NCBI GenBank assembly: GCA_900539455.1
Contig: UQCD01000001.1
Coordinates: forward strand, 248,001-312,000
From: an uncultured Eubacteriales bacterium
GTDB lineage: Bacteria > Bacillota > Clostridia > Lachnospirales > Lachnospiraceae
Direction of reading: 5' to 3'
DNA: 64,000 bases
The notes beneath the pieces were generated by a model that saw only the letters and a list, made by a program, of their open reading frames with translations, was not told the DNA's origin and ran no database searches. This document shows, piece after piece, positions 1-7,912 of this stretch (the stretch's first letter is position 1; the number at the start of each line of letters is the position of its first letter). The translations under genes and the position numbers were made by a program.

Positions 1-1294
1 GGTTTTTAACATCACCTGTAGGAGTAAAGCAATATACATCCTCAGAGAATAAGTCTAAGTCACTTTTTAACAGGCTCATAAATTCCTTGTTGTCTGACAT
101 TTCTCTTTGCCATTCCAGAATTTGTCTAAGCCAGCTAAGCTTTGCCTCCTCCTTGTTTGTAGATACTACTCCACTTCCTACCTCTTTATATTTCCAATGG
201 GCAGCAATACCATATTCAGCAATTTTGTGCATTTCCTCTGTTCTAATCTGAATCTCAAAGGGCTGACCGCTTGGTCCAATAAGTGTAGTATGCAGGGACT
301 GATACATATTGGGCTTTGGCATCGCAATATAATCCTTAAATCTACCCTGTATAGGCTTATATTTTTCATGGATAATACCAAGTGCTGCATAACAGTCCTT
401 TACTGAATCTACAATAATTCTAACTGCAAATAAATCCAAAATCTGGTCAAAGGATTTATTTTGATTAACCATTTTTTTGTATATACTAAAGATATGTTTA
501 ACTCTGCCATATACTCTTGCCTTTATACCAGCATCTTCCATTTCCTTTCTGACTTTGTCTACCAACGAATGTATATGGTCCTCTGCCGATAAAAGTTTTC
601 CATCTCTTTGTGCCGAAATCTCGGCAAACTTTTCAGGCTCTAAATATTTCAAGGACAAATCGTCTAATTCAATCTTAATTTTAGAAATACCCAGTCTATT
701 GGCTATAGGAGCATATATATCCATAGTTTCCCTAGCCTTTTCAGCCTGCTTTGCTGTATTCATATACTCAAGAGTACGCATATTGTGAAGTCTGTCTGCT
801 AATTTAATAAGAATAACCCTTATATCCTTAGCCATTGCTAAAAACATTTTTCTAAGGTTTTCTGCCTGTATTTCAACCTTATCCTTTGAATAAGATAATT
901 GTGTAAGCTTTGTTACACCATCAACTAATAGTGCTACCTCTGAGCCAAACATTTCTGTTATTTCATCAAGAGTAAGTACCGTATCCTCTACTACATCATG
1001 TAATATTCCTGCTGCAATAGTTTCTTTATCAAGCTCCAGCTCTGCTAAAATAATTGCAACTGAAACCGGATGAATAATATATGGTTCACCAGAACGACGC
1101 TTTTGTTCTTTATGGGCATTAAAAGCAATCTCATAAGCCTTTTCTATCATTGAAATATCATCCGATGGGTGATATTTATTAATAATACTTATGAGCTTTT
1201 CATACAATTCCTGCGGATTTTCAAAATCTTCTGGATTTTTAAGTTTTGGCATCTGCATTTCTATTTCAGCTTTTGGTATCTCTTTTTCTAACAT
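1..1294 (-). CDS. relA: RelA/SpoT bifunctional (p)ppGpp synthetase/hydrolase, 3' end outside window
   Basis: Makes and degrades the alarmone (p)ppGpp in the stringent response. Translating the minus strand from the ATG at 1294 gives 431 residues, open to the window edge. An HD hydrolase domain comes first, with HDVVEDT at residues 99-105 and LADRLHNMRTL after it. A RelA synthetase domain follows around residues 240-390, with VKHIFSIYKKM, KDYIAMPKPN and YQSLHTTL. The TGS domain begins at the window edge (EDVYCFTPTGDV). The family is usually about 730-770 residues, so roughly the last 300 (TGS end, ACT) are missing only because the window stops. A GGGAGG ribosome site lies about 8 nt before the ATG. 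The intact HD pair suggests that hydrolase activity is retained. It follows apt by 55 bp, a common pairing in Firmicutes. Confidence 0.96.
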   Translation of the reverse strand, partial: MLEKEIPKAEIEMQMPKLKNPEDFENPQELYEKLISIINKYHPSDDISMIEKAYEIAFNAHKEQKRRSGEPYIIHPVSVAIILAELELDKETIAAGILHDVVEDTVLTLDEITEMFGSEVALLVDGVTKLTQLSYSKDKVEIQAENLRKMFLAMAKDIRVILIKLADRLHNMRTLEYMNTAKQAEKARETMDIYAPIANRLGISKIKIELDDLSLKYLEPEKFAEISAQRDGKLLSAEDHIHSLVDKVRKEMEDAGIKARVYGRVKHIFSIYKKMVNQNKSFDQILDLFAVRIIVDSVKDCYAALGIIHEKYKPIQGRFKDYIAMPKPNMYQSLHTTLIGPSGQPFEIQIRTEEMHKIAEYGIAAHWKYKEVGSGVVSTNKEEAKLSWLRQILEWQREMSDNKEFMSLLKSDLDLFSEDVYCFTPTGDVKN

Positions 1295-1349
1295 GGTTCT
1301 AATGCCTCCCGCTTTTGCTGTCTAAGTGGTTTTCTATATCTATGGTAAT

Positions 1350-1877
1350 TTATTTGCCTTCATAGCAAATAACTGACTCAACATTAGGTATGTTTTTAAG
1401 CCTTTCCCTTCCCTTAAGACCTGCAAGTTCAATAAGGAATACTGCACCAACAACCTTACCGCCTAACTGTTCAACCAGTTTTACAATAGCCTCAAGTGTA
1501 CCACCTGTTGCCATTAGGTCATCAACAATAACTACCCTCTGTCCTGGCTTAATAGCAGTTTTGTGCATTTCAATAACCGCACTGCCATACTCTAAGTCAT
1601 ATTCTACTGAAACAGTTTCGCAAGGCAACTTTCCTTTTTTTCTAACTGGTGCAAAAGGCTTACCAAGATTGTAGGCAATAGGCATTCCAAAAATAAAACC
1701 TCTGGACTCTGGTCCAACAACAACATCAAAATCTATTTCTTTAATCTTGTCCTGCATAAGATCTACAGAAAGTTTTAGGCTTTCACCGTCCTCCAAAACA
1801 CTTGTAATATCTCTGAAGATAATTCCTTTTTCTGGAAAATCAGGTATACTTCTTATATATCCTTCAATATTTTTCAT
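1350..1877 (-). CDS. apt: Adenine phosphoribosyltransferase
   Basis: Salvages adenine with PRPP to give AMP in the cytosol. The protein has 175 residues, the normal length. The PRPP-binding signature VVIVDDLMATGGT is at residues 115-127, and the conserved VVVGPESRGFIFG stretch is near 62-74. A GAGGA ribosome site precedes the ATG. It lies directly upstream of relA in the same direction, with a 55 bp gap and no obvious terminator, so the two are probably co-transcribed. In many Firmicutes recJ precedes apt; here the upstream gene is the AICAR formyltransferase, separated by a likely terminator. Confidence 0.97.
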   Translation of the reverse strand: MKNIEGYIRSIPDFPEKGIIFRDITSVLEDGESLKLSVDLMQDKIKEIDFDVVVGPESRGFIFGMPIAYNLGKPFAPVRKKGKLPCETVSVEYDLEYGSAVIEMHKTAIKPGQRVVIVDDLMATGGTLEAIVKLVEQLGGKVVGAVFLIELAGLKGRERLKNIPNVESVICYEGK

Positions 1878-1975
1878 GCTGATGTCCTCTTTTCTAAAGC
1901 TTTCTGATAGGCAATTCCCTATTTTTTATAATAATTATAAGTTTACTCATTTTTAATAAAATGTCAATAAAATTA

Positions 1976-2030
1976 AGGCTGTCAAAATCATTTCAGCTAC
2001 AAAGTTTTACTGAAATAATCTTAACAGCCT
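1976..2030 (-). terminator. Hairpin downstream of the AICAR formyltransferase gene
   Basis: Inverted repeat with outer arms AGGCTGT/ACAGCCT and inner arms TTTCAG/CTGAAA. It lies about 85 bp past the purH stop on the minus strand and is followed by a T-rich stretch. This suggests an intrinsic terminator separating the purine genes from apt-relA. The stem has internal mismatches, so confidence is moderate. Confidence 0.5.
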
Positions 2031-2114
2031 GACTATTTATCATTGCTTTTTCAAATAATTTTAATACAAATCGCTATTTACCTAAATAACTGCATATACT
2101 TACAATATTACAGA

Positions 2115-3293
2115 TTAGTGGTGGAATAATCTAATTCCTGTAAATGCCATAACCATATTGTACTTATTAGCACATTCTATAACTAAATCATCTCTTACAG
2201 AGCCTCCTGGCTGGGCAATATACTTAACGCCACTCTTCTTTGCCCTCTCTACATTGTCTGAGAATGGGAAGAACGCATCTGAGCCTAAGGTTACCTCCTG
2301 CATTTTGTCAAGCCATTCTCTCTTTTCTTCTCTTGTAAATATCTCTGGCTTAACCTTGAATACTTTTTCCCAAGCACCATCAGCTAATACATCCATATAT
2401 TCATCACCAATATAAACATCTATAGCGTTATCTCTATCTGCTCTGCCTAAGGTATCTACAAACTGAAGGTTAAGTACCTTTGGTGACTGACGAAGGAACC
2501 AGTTATCTGCCTTACTGCCTGCAAGACGAGTACAATGTACTCTTGACTGCTGACCTGCACCAATACCGATTGCCTGTCCATCCTTAACATAGCATACAGA
2601 ATTTGACTGTGTATACTTAAGCGTAATAAGTGCTATTTTCATATCTATTAATGCACTTTCTGTAACCTCTTTATTGTCTGTAACAATATTTGATAATAAA
2701 TCGCCATTAATATCAAGCTCATTTCTGCCCTGTTCAAATGTAATTCCGTATACCTGCTTTCTTTCGATTGGGTTTGGAACATAAGACGAATCTATTTCAA
2801 TTATGTTGTAATTGCCCTTTTTCTTTGCTTTAAGTAATTCCAAAGCTTCCTCTGTATACCCTGGAGCAATAACACCGTCTGAAACTTCTCTTTTAATAAG
2901 TCTTGCTGTGTCAGCATCACATACATCTGACAATGCAATAAAATCACCAAAGGATGACATTCTGTCTGCACCTCTGGCTCTGGCATATGCACAGGCAAGT
3001 GGTGATAATTCACCTAAATCATCTACCCAGTATATTTTAGCCAAGGTATCTGTAAGTGGCTTTCCTACAGCTGCACCTGCTGGTGATACATGCTTAAAGG
3101 AAGTAGCTGCTGGAAGTCCTGTTGCCTCCTTTAATTCTTTAACTAACTGCCAGCCATTGAAGGCATCAAGGAAGTTAATGTAACCTGGCTTGCCGTTTAA
3201 TACTTTAACAGGTAAGTCACTTCCGTCCTCCATAAAAATTCTTGAAGGCTTCTGGTTTGGGTTGCAACCGTATTTTAACTGAATTTCGTTCAT
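2115..3293 (-). CDS. purH: Stand-alone AICAR formyltransferase (PurH-type, no IMP cyclohydrolase domain)
   Basis: Transfers a formyl group from 10-formyl-THF to AICAR, the penultimate step of purine synthesis. The 392-residue protein carries only the AICARFT half of PurH. The catalytic Lys-His motif is in SFKHVSPAG at residues 65-73, and the GAGQQSRVHC and AQPGGSVRDD segments are present. Ordinary PurH is about 510 residues, with an N-terminal MGS-like cyclohydrolase domain that is absent here. The missing activity is supplied by the separate gene upstream (3884-4597). An AAAGGAG ribosome site precedes the ATG. The 590 bp between the two genes is filled with large palindromes, so co-transcription from the ZTP riboswitch is possible but not certain. 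Confidence 0.93.
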   Translation of the reverse strand: MNEIQLKYGCNPNQKPSRIFMEDGSDLPVKVLNGKPGYINFLDAFNGWQLVKELKEATGLPAATSFKHVSPAGAAVGKPLTDTLAKIYWVDDLGELSPLACAYARARGADRMSSFGDFIALSDVCDADTARLIKREVSDGVIAPGYTEEALELLKAKKKGNYNIIEIDSSYVPNPIERKQVYGITFEQGRNELDINGDLLSNIVTDNKEVTESALIDMKIALITLKYTQSNSVCYVKDGQAIGIGAGQQSRVHCTRLAGSKADNWFLRQSPKVLNLQFVDTLGRADRDNAIDVYIGDEYMDVLADGAWEKVFKVKPEIFTREEKREWLDKMQEVTLGSDAFFPFSDNVERAKKSGVKYIAQPGGSVRDDLVIECANKYNMVMAFTGIRLFHH

Positions 3294-3397
3294 TTTGTTC
3301 TCCTTTCAAATGTATGGGGTTTAATATATTTTTTGTGCCTTTTGGCACGAATAGTGTACCTTGTATGATATTTGTACTTAATGTTAATTACATACCT

Positions 3398-3559
3398 CTT
3401 TTGTGCAGCATCAATAATTTCAAAGTAGACACGCTCTCGCTCGATTCCAATGTAGCGGTACATAAAGCCAGTGAACTATTACAGAGTAATAGTCCCCTAG
3501 CTTAAGTACCGACATTTCCATACGGTCTACTTTTGAAATTATTGATGCTGCACAAAAGC
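3398..3559. repeat. Palindromic module 1: 33-34 bp inverted arms around a core repeat
   Basis: The arms are 3398-3430 and 3526-3559, reverse complements except for one A. They enclose a core of about 100 bp (3428-3527). The core begins GACACGCTCTCGCTCG and ends CATTTCCATACGGTC, with a small hairpin (CTATTAC/GTAATAG) at its centre. The same core ends recur inverted in module 2. The module lies in the purO-purH intergenic region. No coding potential is evident. The family was not recognised. Confidence 0.85.
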
Positions 3560-3631
3560 TTTATTGAATAACCTTAAGTATTAGTATTCTTAATTTTAAT
3601 TGAAGGCTTGCACTATTTCTGCCACTAACAA

Positions 3632-3892
3632 AATAATTAGTTGGTTGGCTTTTTGGAAGTTTTAGGGTTTAGCCAACTTATTTTGAGAATATTGATGATT
3701 TCATAAACTGACCGTATGGAAATGTCGGTACTTAGGTTGTAAAATATTGCGATTTATCGTGATATTTTATGACCTTATGTACCGCTACATTGGAATCGAG
3801 CGAGAGCGTGTCAGTTTAGAAATTATCTATATTCTCAAAATACCTCTCTAAATCCCCTAAAACTTTTTCAATCCAATCTCCAACTAATTATT
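3632..3892. repeat. Palindromic module 2: ~80 bp inverted arms around an inverted core repeat
   Basis: The arms 3632-3712 and 3810-3892 are imperfect reverse complements; both carry AATAATTAGTTGG, TATTTTGAGAATAT and AAACTGAC in the same order. They enclose a core (3710-3812). Its ends, 3710-3733 and 3775-3812, are exact reverse complements of 3504-3527 and 3428-3465 in module 1. The centre differs but also forms a hairpin (TAAAATAT/ATATTTTA). The right arm runs into the last codons of the purO-like gene (stop at 3884-3886), so the left arm looks like an inverted copy of that gene's 3' end. Confidence 0.8.
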
Positions 3893-4597
3893 CTTGTTTA
3901 TAATCTTTGTTTCATACTTTCCAGTTTCAATATCAATATATCTTACAAACAATGAAACCTTATTATCTTCATTAAGGCTATTCCATAACATGTTTGTAAA
4001 TGCCACAATGTCATCAGGAATTTCAACCAGCTTTGGCTCGCCCTCAAAGCTTGGAAGTGGATTTCCGTCGTGCATATATGTATGGATGAAATGTCCTTCG
4101 CCAGCTACAGGATTTTCATATGCAAATGTATATCTGTTGCAGGCTTCTGGATTACCATTATTGCTTTTTAAAATACTCATTGAATAATCGTATTTTCCGT
4201 TTTCAATGTTCATAACACCTGAAATACGAGGTGTATAGTTTGGACCATCCGGCTCAAACTCTCTGCTTCTAAGTGACTGCTCAAATGTAAGTTTTTCCTT
4301 CATTCCGTCATAAATAGTATCTGTCTGGTCACCATTAGTAACAATGGTTAAATTATTTAAAACTCTAACTGGAGCATAAATAATAAGACTTGGATCCTCA
4401 AGCTTTGAAGGGTCAAATGCCTGTGTTCTAATACCCTCCCCGTCCTCTACAAATACACGGTTACGGCTGTTTACGCTTCTACCCATAATAAAATATGCTG
4501 TAACTGCGTTTTTTCCATTCATTGACTTTCCAATGATAATACCTCTTCCTGGGTATCCATTGCTTTTAAGTTCATTTTCGATTGAAATTTTGTTCAT
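3884..4597 (-). CDS. purO: IMP cyclohydrolase, archaeal PurO-like family
   Basis: Closes the ring of FAICAR to give IMP, the last step of de novo purine synthesis. The protein has 237 residues, beginning MNKISIENELKSNGYPGRGI. Its overall pattern (early PGRG, FIMGRS, RISGV, a late YIDIETGKYE) matches the PF07826 IMP_cyclohyd family rather than the PurH N-terminal domain. The ATG at 4597 is chosen because GAAGGAGG lies just upstream; an earlier ATG at 4615 overlaps that site. It is preceded by a ZTP riboswitch and pairs functionally with the formyltransferase at 2115-3293. Assignment rests on family resemblance plus context. Confidence 0.88.
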   Translation of the reverse strand: MNKISIENELKSNGYPGRGIIIGKSMNGKNAVTAYFIMGRSVNSRNRVFVEDGEGIRTQAFDPSKLEDPSLIIYAPVRVLNNLTIVTNGDQTDTIYDGMKEKLTFEQSLRSREFEPDGPNYTPRISGVMNIENGKYDYSMSILKSNNGNPEACNRYTFAYENPVAGEGHFIHTYMHDGNPLPSFEGEPKLVEIPDDIVAFTNMLWNSLNEDNKVSLFVRYIDIETGKYETKIINKNN

Positions 4598-4622
4598 ATA
4601 GCCTCCTTCAAACAAATCACAA

Positions 4623-4670
4623 ATAAAAAGACCACCTGGAACAAACCTTTGGTAGTCTGCCCAGGCGGTC
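4623..4670 (-). terminator. Riboswitch-controlled terminator (ZTP expression platform)
   Basis: GACCGCCTGG (4661-4670) pairs with CCAGGTGGTC (4630-4639) and is followed by TTTTTATTT. The 5' arm contains the conserved CCGCCUGGGC end of the ZTP aptamer. Ligand binding would therefore sequester that arm and prevent termination. This is the classic on-switch layout for ZTP riboswitches. Confidence 0.9.
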
Positions 4671-4740
4671 GGCTAATCAGTATTTTGCACTCCCTGTAGT
4701 TAATCTACGGCGACAAGTCGCTTCCGCCAGTCGTGCAAGC
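4655..4740 (-). ncRNA. ZTP/ZMP riboswitch (pfl motif)
   Basis: Senses ZTP/ZMP (phosphorylated AICAR), which signals 10-formyl-THF shortage. On the minus strand the leader carries the conserved CGACTGGCGGA segment. A P1 pairing follows, TTGCAC with GTGCAA (4733-4738 with the AGGGAGTGCA stretch). The invariant 3' segment CCGCCTGGGCA lies at 4658-4668. The downstream terminator overlaps this segment. A TATAAT-like -10 lies about 50 bp upstream (4784-4789). Its position before the IMP cyclohydrolase gene is typical for this riboswitch class. Confidence 0.93.
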
Positions 4741-4854
4741 TATTGATAGATTACACGATTTCATAAGAATTTGCAAGCGAAATATTATATACAAATATAC
4801 TCTAATATTTTACACAAGTTTACCTTAACATTATGTACATATATAATTTGAGTT

Positions 4855-6531
4855 TTACTTTGTTCGTTCCAGCAGCTCTATTGCATTATATCTTGACAAA
4901 TTCCAGCTTCTTACTCCCATTTTCACCCCAGCAAGCTCCTTTTGTAGATTTTCCATATACATACATCTAAACATTTCATTTTTAAAATCAACATATTCCC
5001 TATCGTAGCCCTTAAAGGTATAACCCTCATAATTTTTAAATTGTTCTATTGCCTTATCATTTATAATTGCTGTTGCCCCGTCAACTCCTATTTCATCTAT
5101 TAAATAATCAATATCATCATAAACCGGACTATTTTTAAAGAAGTCATACTGAGTTTCCTGTGACATATTGTCTAAATTAACCTTTGCAATAAAATAGTCA
5201 GGCTTTGTAAAGCTAAACAATAGATAACATACTGTAACCACAACCATACTATATTTAAAAAACGGAAAGCTTTTTTTGTATATGCAAATCATTACGCCAG
5301 CCAAAATAAAGGCAATAATCAAAAGAGCCAGCAATACAAAAATTCTTAAAAAGGTTAAATATTTGTACTGTATGTAAAGTATCATTCTAAGAGCACTTGA
5401 TGCAGTAAGCACATATGTACATATTGTTATAACTGTAAGAAGTACCTTTAAGACCTTACTTTCTTTAAATTTATATATACCAAACATTACTATTATTATG
5501 TTTAATATACATACAAACAATAGCTGGAAAAATCCAGATCTGGCATACTCACTATAGGTCACTCCCTCTGGTAATAAAATTTTTCCATTAACACTTCCTA
5601 TAAAAAGATATTTTATCTGAATAAATGAAAACATCAAATACACAAAGCCTAAAATTGATGCTACTGTAATTCCTATAGTCGGTTCTAAGCAAGCCCTATT
5701 ATTTTTTTCTTTATCCATGCCCCAGTTATTTGTTCCAAGTCTTTTTTCTTTTAAGTATGTAAGCTGCATATATGCTGTCAAAAGCACAAACACAAAGAAT
5801 ATGCAGGCTCCTATAACATTTCCCATATTTTCTATTATCCACTCAAAATCAAAAATTGCTTTTATGCTTTTTGCAAATATTTTATCTGCTGTAGCAAGCA
5901 TTAGAATAACTACAATAAGGAGTGGCACTGCGATTACTACACCTGCAAATATATACTTTCCCGTATTCTTTTTCTTCTTACTGCTTTCATTATTGATGCT
6001 TCCATTTTTCTTAATATATGCCCCTCCATCCTCAAATATCCTTGTAATATTTTCTAAAGGAAAAAACATTTGCTTTAATATATTTCTAAAATAATCTGAA
6101 AAGTTCCATTGCTTGTCATCATACATTTGATGAAGCAAAAATACTATTACCAAAAATATAAGTGCAAGTTTATTCATTAATAAAATTTTTGTATCCCCGG
6201 TAAGACAGCTTGATATTCCAAAAAGCTCTATACTTACCACATAAAACCAGCTATCCTTTTTTAACTTAACCTCTAACAAATTTAATGCAACAATAAAATA
6301 AGCTAAGGTTGCCATTGTAAAAAACGGGAAGGTTATTCCTGACAGGTTTTTGTATAATGCAAAGGTTGTAAATGCTGCATACAATAGCGTTCCTATAAAA
6401 AGCGGTTTATACTTTTCTATAAATATTCTTTTATTAAATATATCCTTTTCATTAAATAAGTCTTTATTATTATCAAATAAATTGCTTTCACTAACGCTGC
6501 AAAAAAAGTCATTGTTATTAGTATTATTCAT
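4855..6531 (-). CDS. DUF4153 multi-pass membrane protein
   Basis: A 558-residue integral membrane protein with about 11-12 hydrophobic segments and a soluble C-terminal domain (roughly residues 440-558). It resembles the DUF4153/DUF4173 family of unknown function. It begins 8 bp inside the end of the small HTH gene (6524-6742), with AAGGAGG six bases before the ATG, so the two are translationally coupled. The operon order is DUF2975, HTH, DUF4153. No catalytic motif was recognised. Function unknown; the context suggests a membrane or envelope role controlled by the HTH protein. Confidence 0.8.
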   Translation of the reverse strand: MNNTNNNDFFCSVSESNLFDNNKDLFNEKDIFNKRIFIEKYKPLFIGTLLYAAFTTFALYKNLSGITFPFFTMATLAYFIVALNLLEVKLKKDSWFYVVSIELFGISSCLTGDTKILLMNKLALIFLVIVFLLHQMYDDKQWNFSDYFRNILKQMFFPLENITRIFEDGGAYIKKNGSINNESSKKKKNTGKYIFAGVVIAVPLLIVVILMLATADKIFAKSIKAIFDFEWIIENMGNVIGACIFFVFVLLTAYMQLTYLKEKRLGTNNWGMDKEKNNRACLEPTIGITVASILGFVYLMFSFIQIKYLFIGSVNGKILLPEGVTYSEYARSGFFQLLFVCILNIIIVMFGIYKFKESKVLKVLLTVITICTYVLTASSALRMILYIQYKYLTFLRIFVLLALLIIAFILAGVMICIYKKSFPFFKYSMVVVTVCYLLFSFTKPDYFIAKVNLDNMSQETQYDFFKNSPVYDDIDYLIDEIGVDGATAIINDKAIEQFKNYEGYTFKGYDREYVDFKNEMFRCMYMENLQKELAGVKMGVRSWNLSRYNAIELLERTK

Positions 6532-6742
6532 TGCTGTCCTCCTTTACATATTCTAAAATATCACCCGGCTGACAATCTAATGCCTTACAAATTGCATCTA
6601 ATGTAGATAACCTTACAGCCTTTGCTTTATTATTTTTTAGTATTGATAAATTTGCCATTGTAATATCTACTTCATTTGCCAGCTCAGTTACACTTTTCTT
6701 TCTTTTTGCCATCATAACATCTAGATTTATAACTATAGCCAA
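6524..6742 (-). CDS. Small Cro/CI-type HTH regulator (YozG-like)
   Basis: A 72-residue protein that is almost entirely a helix-turn-helix domain (KKSVTELANEVDITMANLS, then KAVRLSTLDAICKALDC). It ends in the CQPGDILEY pattern typical of YozG/HipB-like short XRE regulators. Translation begins at TTG (6742), chosen because TAGGAGGTG lies 8 nt upstream. It sits between DUF2975 (11 bp gap) and DUF4153 (8 bp overlap), the recurrent YoaS-YozG style neighbourhood. It probably autoregulates the operon; a palindrome overlapping the operon promoter is a candidate operator. Confidence 0.9.
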   Translation of the reverse strand: MAIVINLDVMMAKRKKSVTELANEVDITMANLSILKNNKAKAVRLSTLDAICKALDCQPGDILEYVKEDSNE

Positions 6743-6753
6743 AATAACACCTC

Positions 6754-7200
6754 CTATATGGTCATATCATTTTCTTTTTTATATGCTACAGCCTTCTTAA
6801 AAACCTGTGATAATACCTTACTAAAAAGTGATGCTATTACAAACACAATAATTATTACTATTGAGGCAGGTGTCACATAAAATATACTTCTTGCTAATGT
6901 GAGCATTGCGATTATAAAACTGTAATTTCCCATTTTTACAAGACTTGCAACATTTTCAGCTACAAAACAGTCATCAGCAATAACTGTCCTAAACATTTTT
7001 CTTAATTCACTAATTATTAGCAAGGCTATAATGCCCGATACAAAAAGTGTTAAAAACATAACTACAACATATTTTTTGTAATAGTTATTATACTTAGAAA
7101 AAATATAAATAATTGCCGGAAATAACACTAATATTACAATCCCTATATAAAACATAATATCCAGTATTCGTTTTGTTATAATTGTTAATCTGTCGTTCAT
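6754..7200 (-). CDS. DUF2975 membrane protein (YoaS-like)
   Basis: A 148-residue protein with four predicted membrane helices, around residues 12-35, 43-65, 92-112 and 116-135. The central soluble loop (RTVIADDCFVAENVASL) is characteristic of DUF2975. It is the first gene of a three-gene operon with an HTH regulator and a DUF4153 protein. AAAAGGAG precedes the ATG, and a strong sigma-A promoter lies at 7239-7266. The molecular function of DUF2975 is not known. Confidence 0.87.
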   Translation of the reverse strand: MNDRLTIITKRILDIMFYIGIVILVLFPAIIYIFSKYNNYYKKYVVVMFLTLFVSGIIALLIISELRKMFRTVIADDCFVAENVASLVKMGNYSFIIAMLTLARSIFYVTPASIVIIIVFVIASLFSKVLSQVFKKAVAYKKENDMTI

Positions 7201-7238
7201 TGTTTCTCCTTTTATTTATATAAATGTCTTTAAACCTT

Positions 7239-7266
7239 ATTATACTTATAAACAAATGAAAGTCAA
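7239..7266 (-). promoter_or_regulatory. Sigma-A promoter of the DUF2975-HTH-DUF4153 operon
   Basis: -35 TTGACT (7261-7266), 16 bp spacer, -10 TATAAT (7239-7244) on the minus strand, about 40 bp before the DUF2975 start. The -35 lies inside a large palindrome (7257-7307). Confidence 0.75.
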
Positions 7267-7307
7267 TATATTTTTATCGAAAAACGATAATAATATATTG
7301 ACTTTCA
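7257..7307. repeat. 51 bp palindrome: candidate operator and/or terminator
   Basis: TGAAAGTCAATATAT at one end is matched by ATATATTGACTTTCA at the other, around ATCG-AAAA-CGAT. The palindrome starts within a few bases of the HD gene stop and contains the -35 box of the next operon. It could terminate the HD gene transcript, serve as operator for the HTH protein, or both. Confidence 0.6.
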
Positions 7308-7310
7308 ATT

Positions 7311-7904
7311 TTACTTATCTAAAAGATTACCTTTTTTTACATTTTCATTAATTAACTCCACTGCCCAGTTATACAGCTTTTCTGAACCTGGCCTGATTTT
7401 ATTTACTGCCCTGTTTAAAACCTGACCGGCACAAACCTTATGCTCTCGCCAGGCAAGTCCGTTAGACGCATCGTTTAACATAAGCGGCTGAAGTGAGTCC
7501 ATTGCTGTAGCAAATTTTGCCTCCGATGAGCTTTTTTCCTCAAACTCATCCCAAAGTCCTCTAAAGTATTCCTTTTGCTCCTCTGGAAGTATTGAGAATA
7601 TTCTGTCTGCTGCCTTTAACTCTCTTTCTCTTTTGGATTTATTAGCAGCTTCGTCATATGCGTAGGTATCTCCTGCATCAATTTCTATTACATCATGAAT
7701 AATAACCATCGCCACAGTTCTAAGTACATCTATTTTTTCATTTGCATACTCTGACAATACAAGTGTCATTAAAGCCAAATGCCAGCCATGCTCTGCATCA
7801 TTTTCTTTCCTAAGGGCATTTAAGATATAGGTCTGTCTGCCAATTCCCTTTTGCTTATCCATTTCTAGTGCAAAATCAAGCTGTTTTTTCAATCTCTCGT
7901 CCAT
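7311..7904 (-). CDS. HD-domain phosphohydrolase (YfbR-like)
   Basis: A protein of about 197 residues from the HD_3 / YfbR-type metal-dependent phosphohydrolases, which act on (deoxy)nucleoside monophosphates. Visible metal ligands are the early H of DAEHGW, the HD pair in VIIHDVIEIDAGD, and a late D in FATAMDSLQPL. The ATG at 7904 is preferred; AGGGGTGG lies just upstream, whereas a possible GTG at 7910 overlaps that site. It begins directly after the nadC stop (7913), so it is co-transcribed with nadB-nadC. A role in nucleotide or NAD-related turnover is an inference from position. Confidence 0.85.
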   Translation of the reverse strand: MDERLKKQLDFALEMDKQKGIGRQTYILNALRKENDAEHGWHLALMTLVLSEYANEKIDVLRTVAMVIIHDVIEIDAGDTYAYDEAANKSKRERELKAADRIFSILPEEQKEYFRGLWDEFEEKSSSEAKFATAMDSLQPLMLNDASNGLAWREHKVCAGQVLNRAVNKIRPGSEKLYNWAVELINENVKKGNLLDK

Positions 7905-7912
7905 AGCCACCC

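Noticed and set aside
477..788. 103-codon plus-strand reading frame
   Set aside because: Antisense shadow of relA, whose domains are continuous on the minus strand.
3331..3346. GTGCC-TTTT-GGCAC hairpin upstream of purH as terminator
   Set aside because: Followed by A residues rather than T on the relevant strand, and it lies just before the purH ribosome site.
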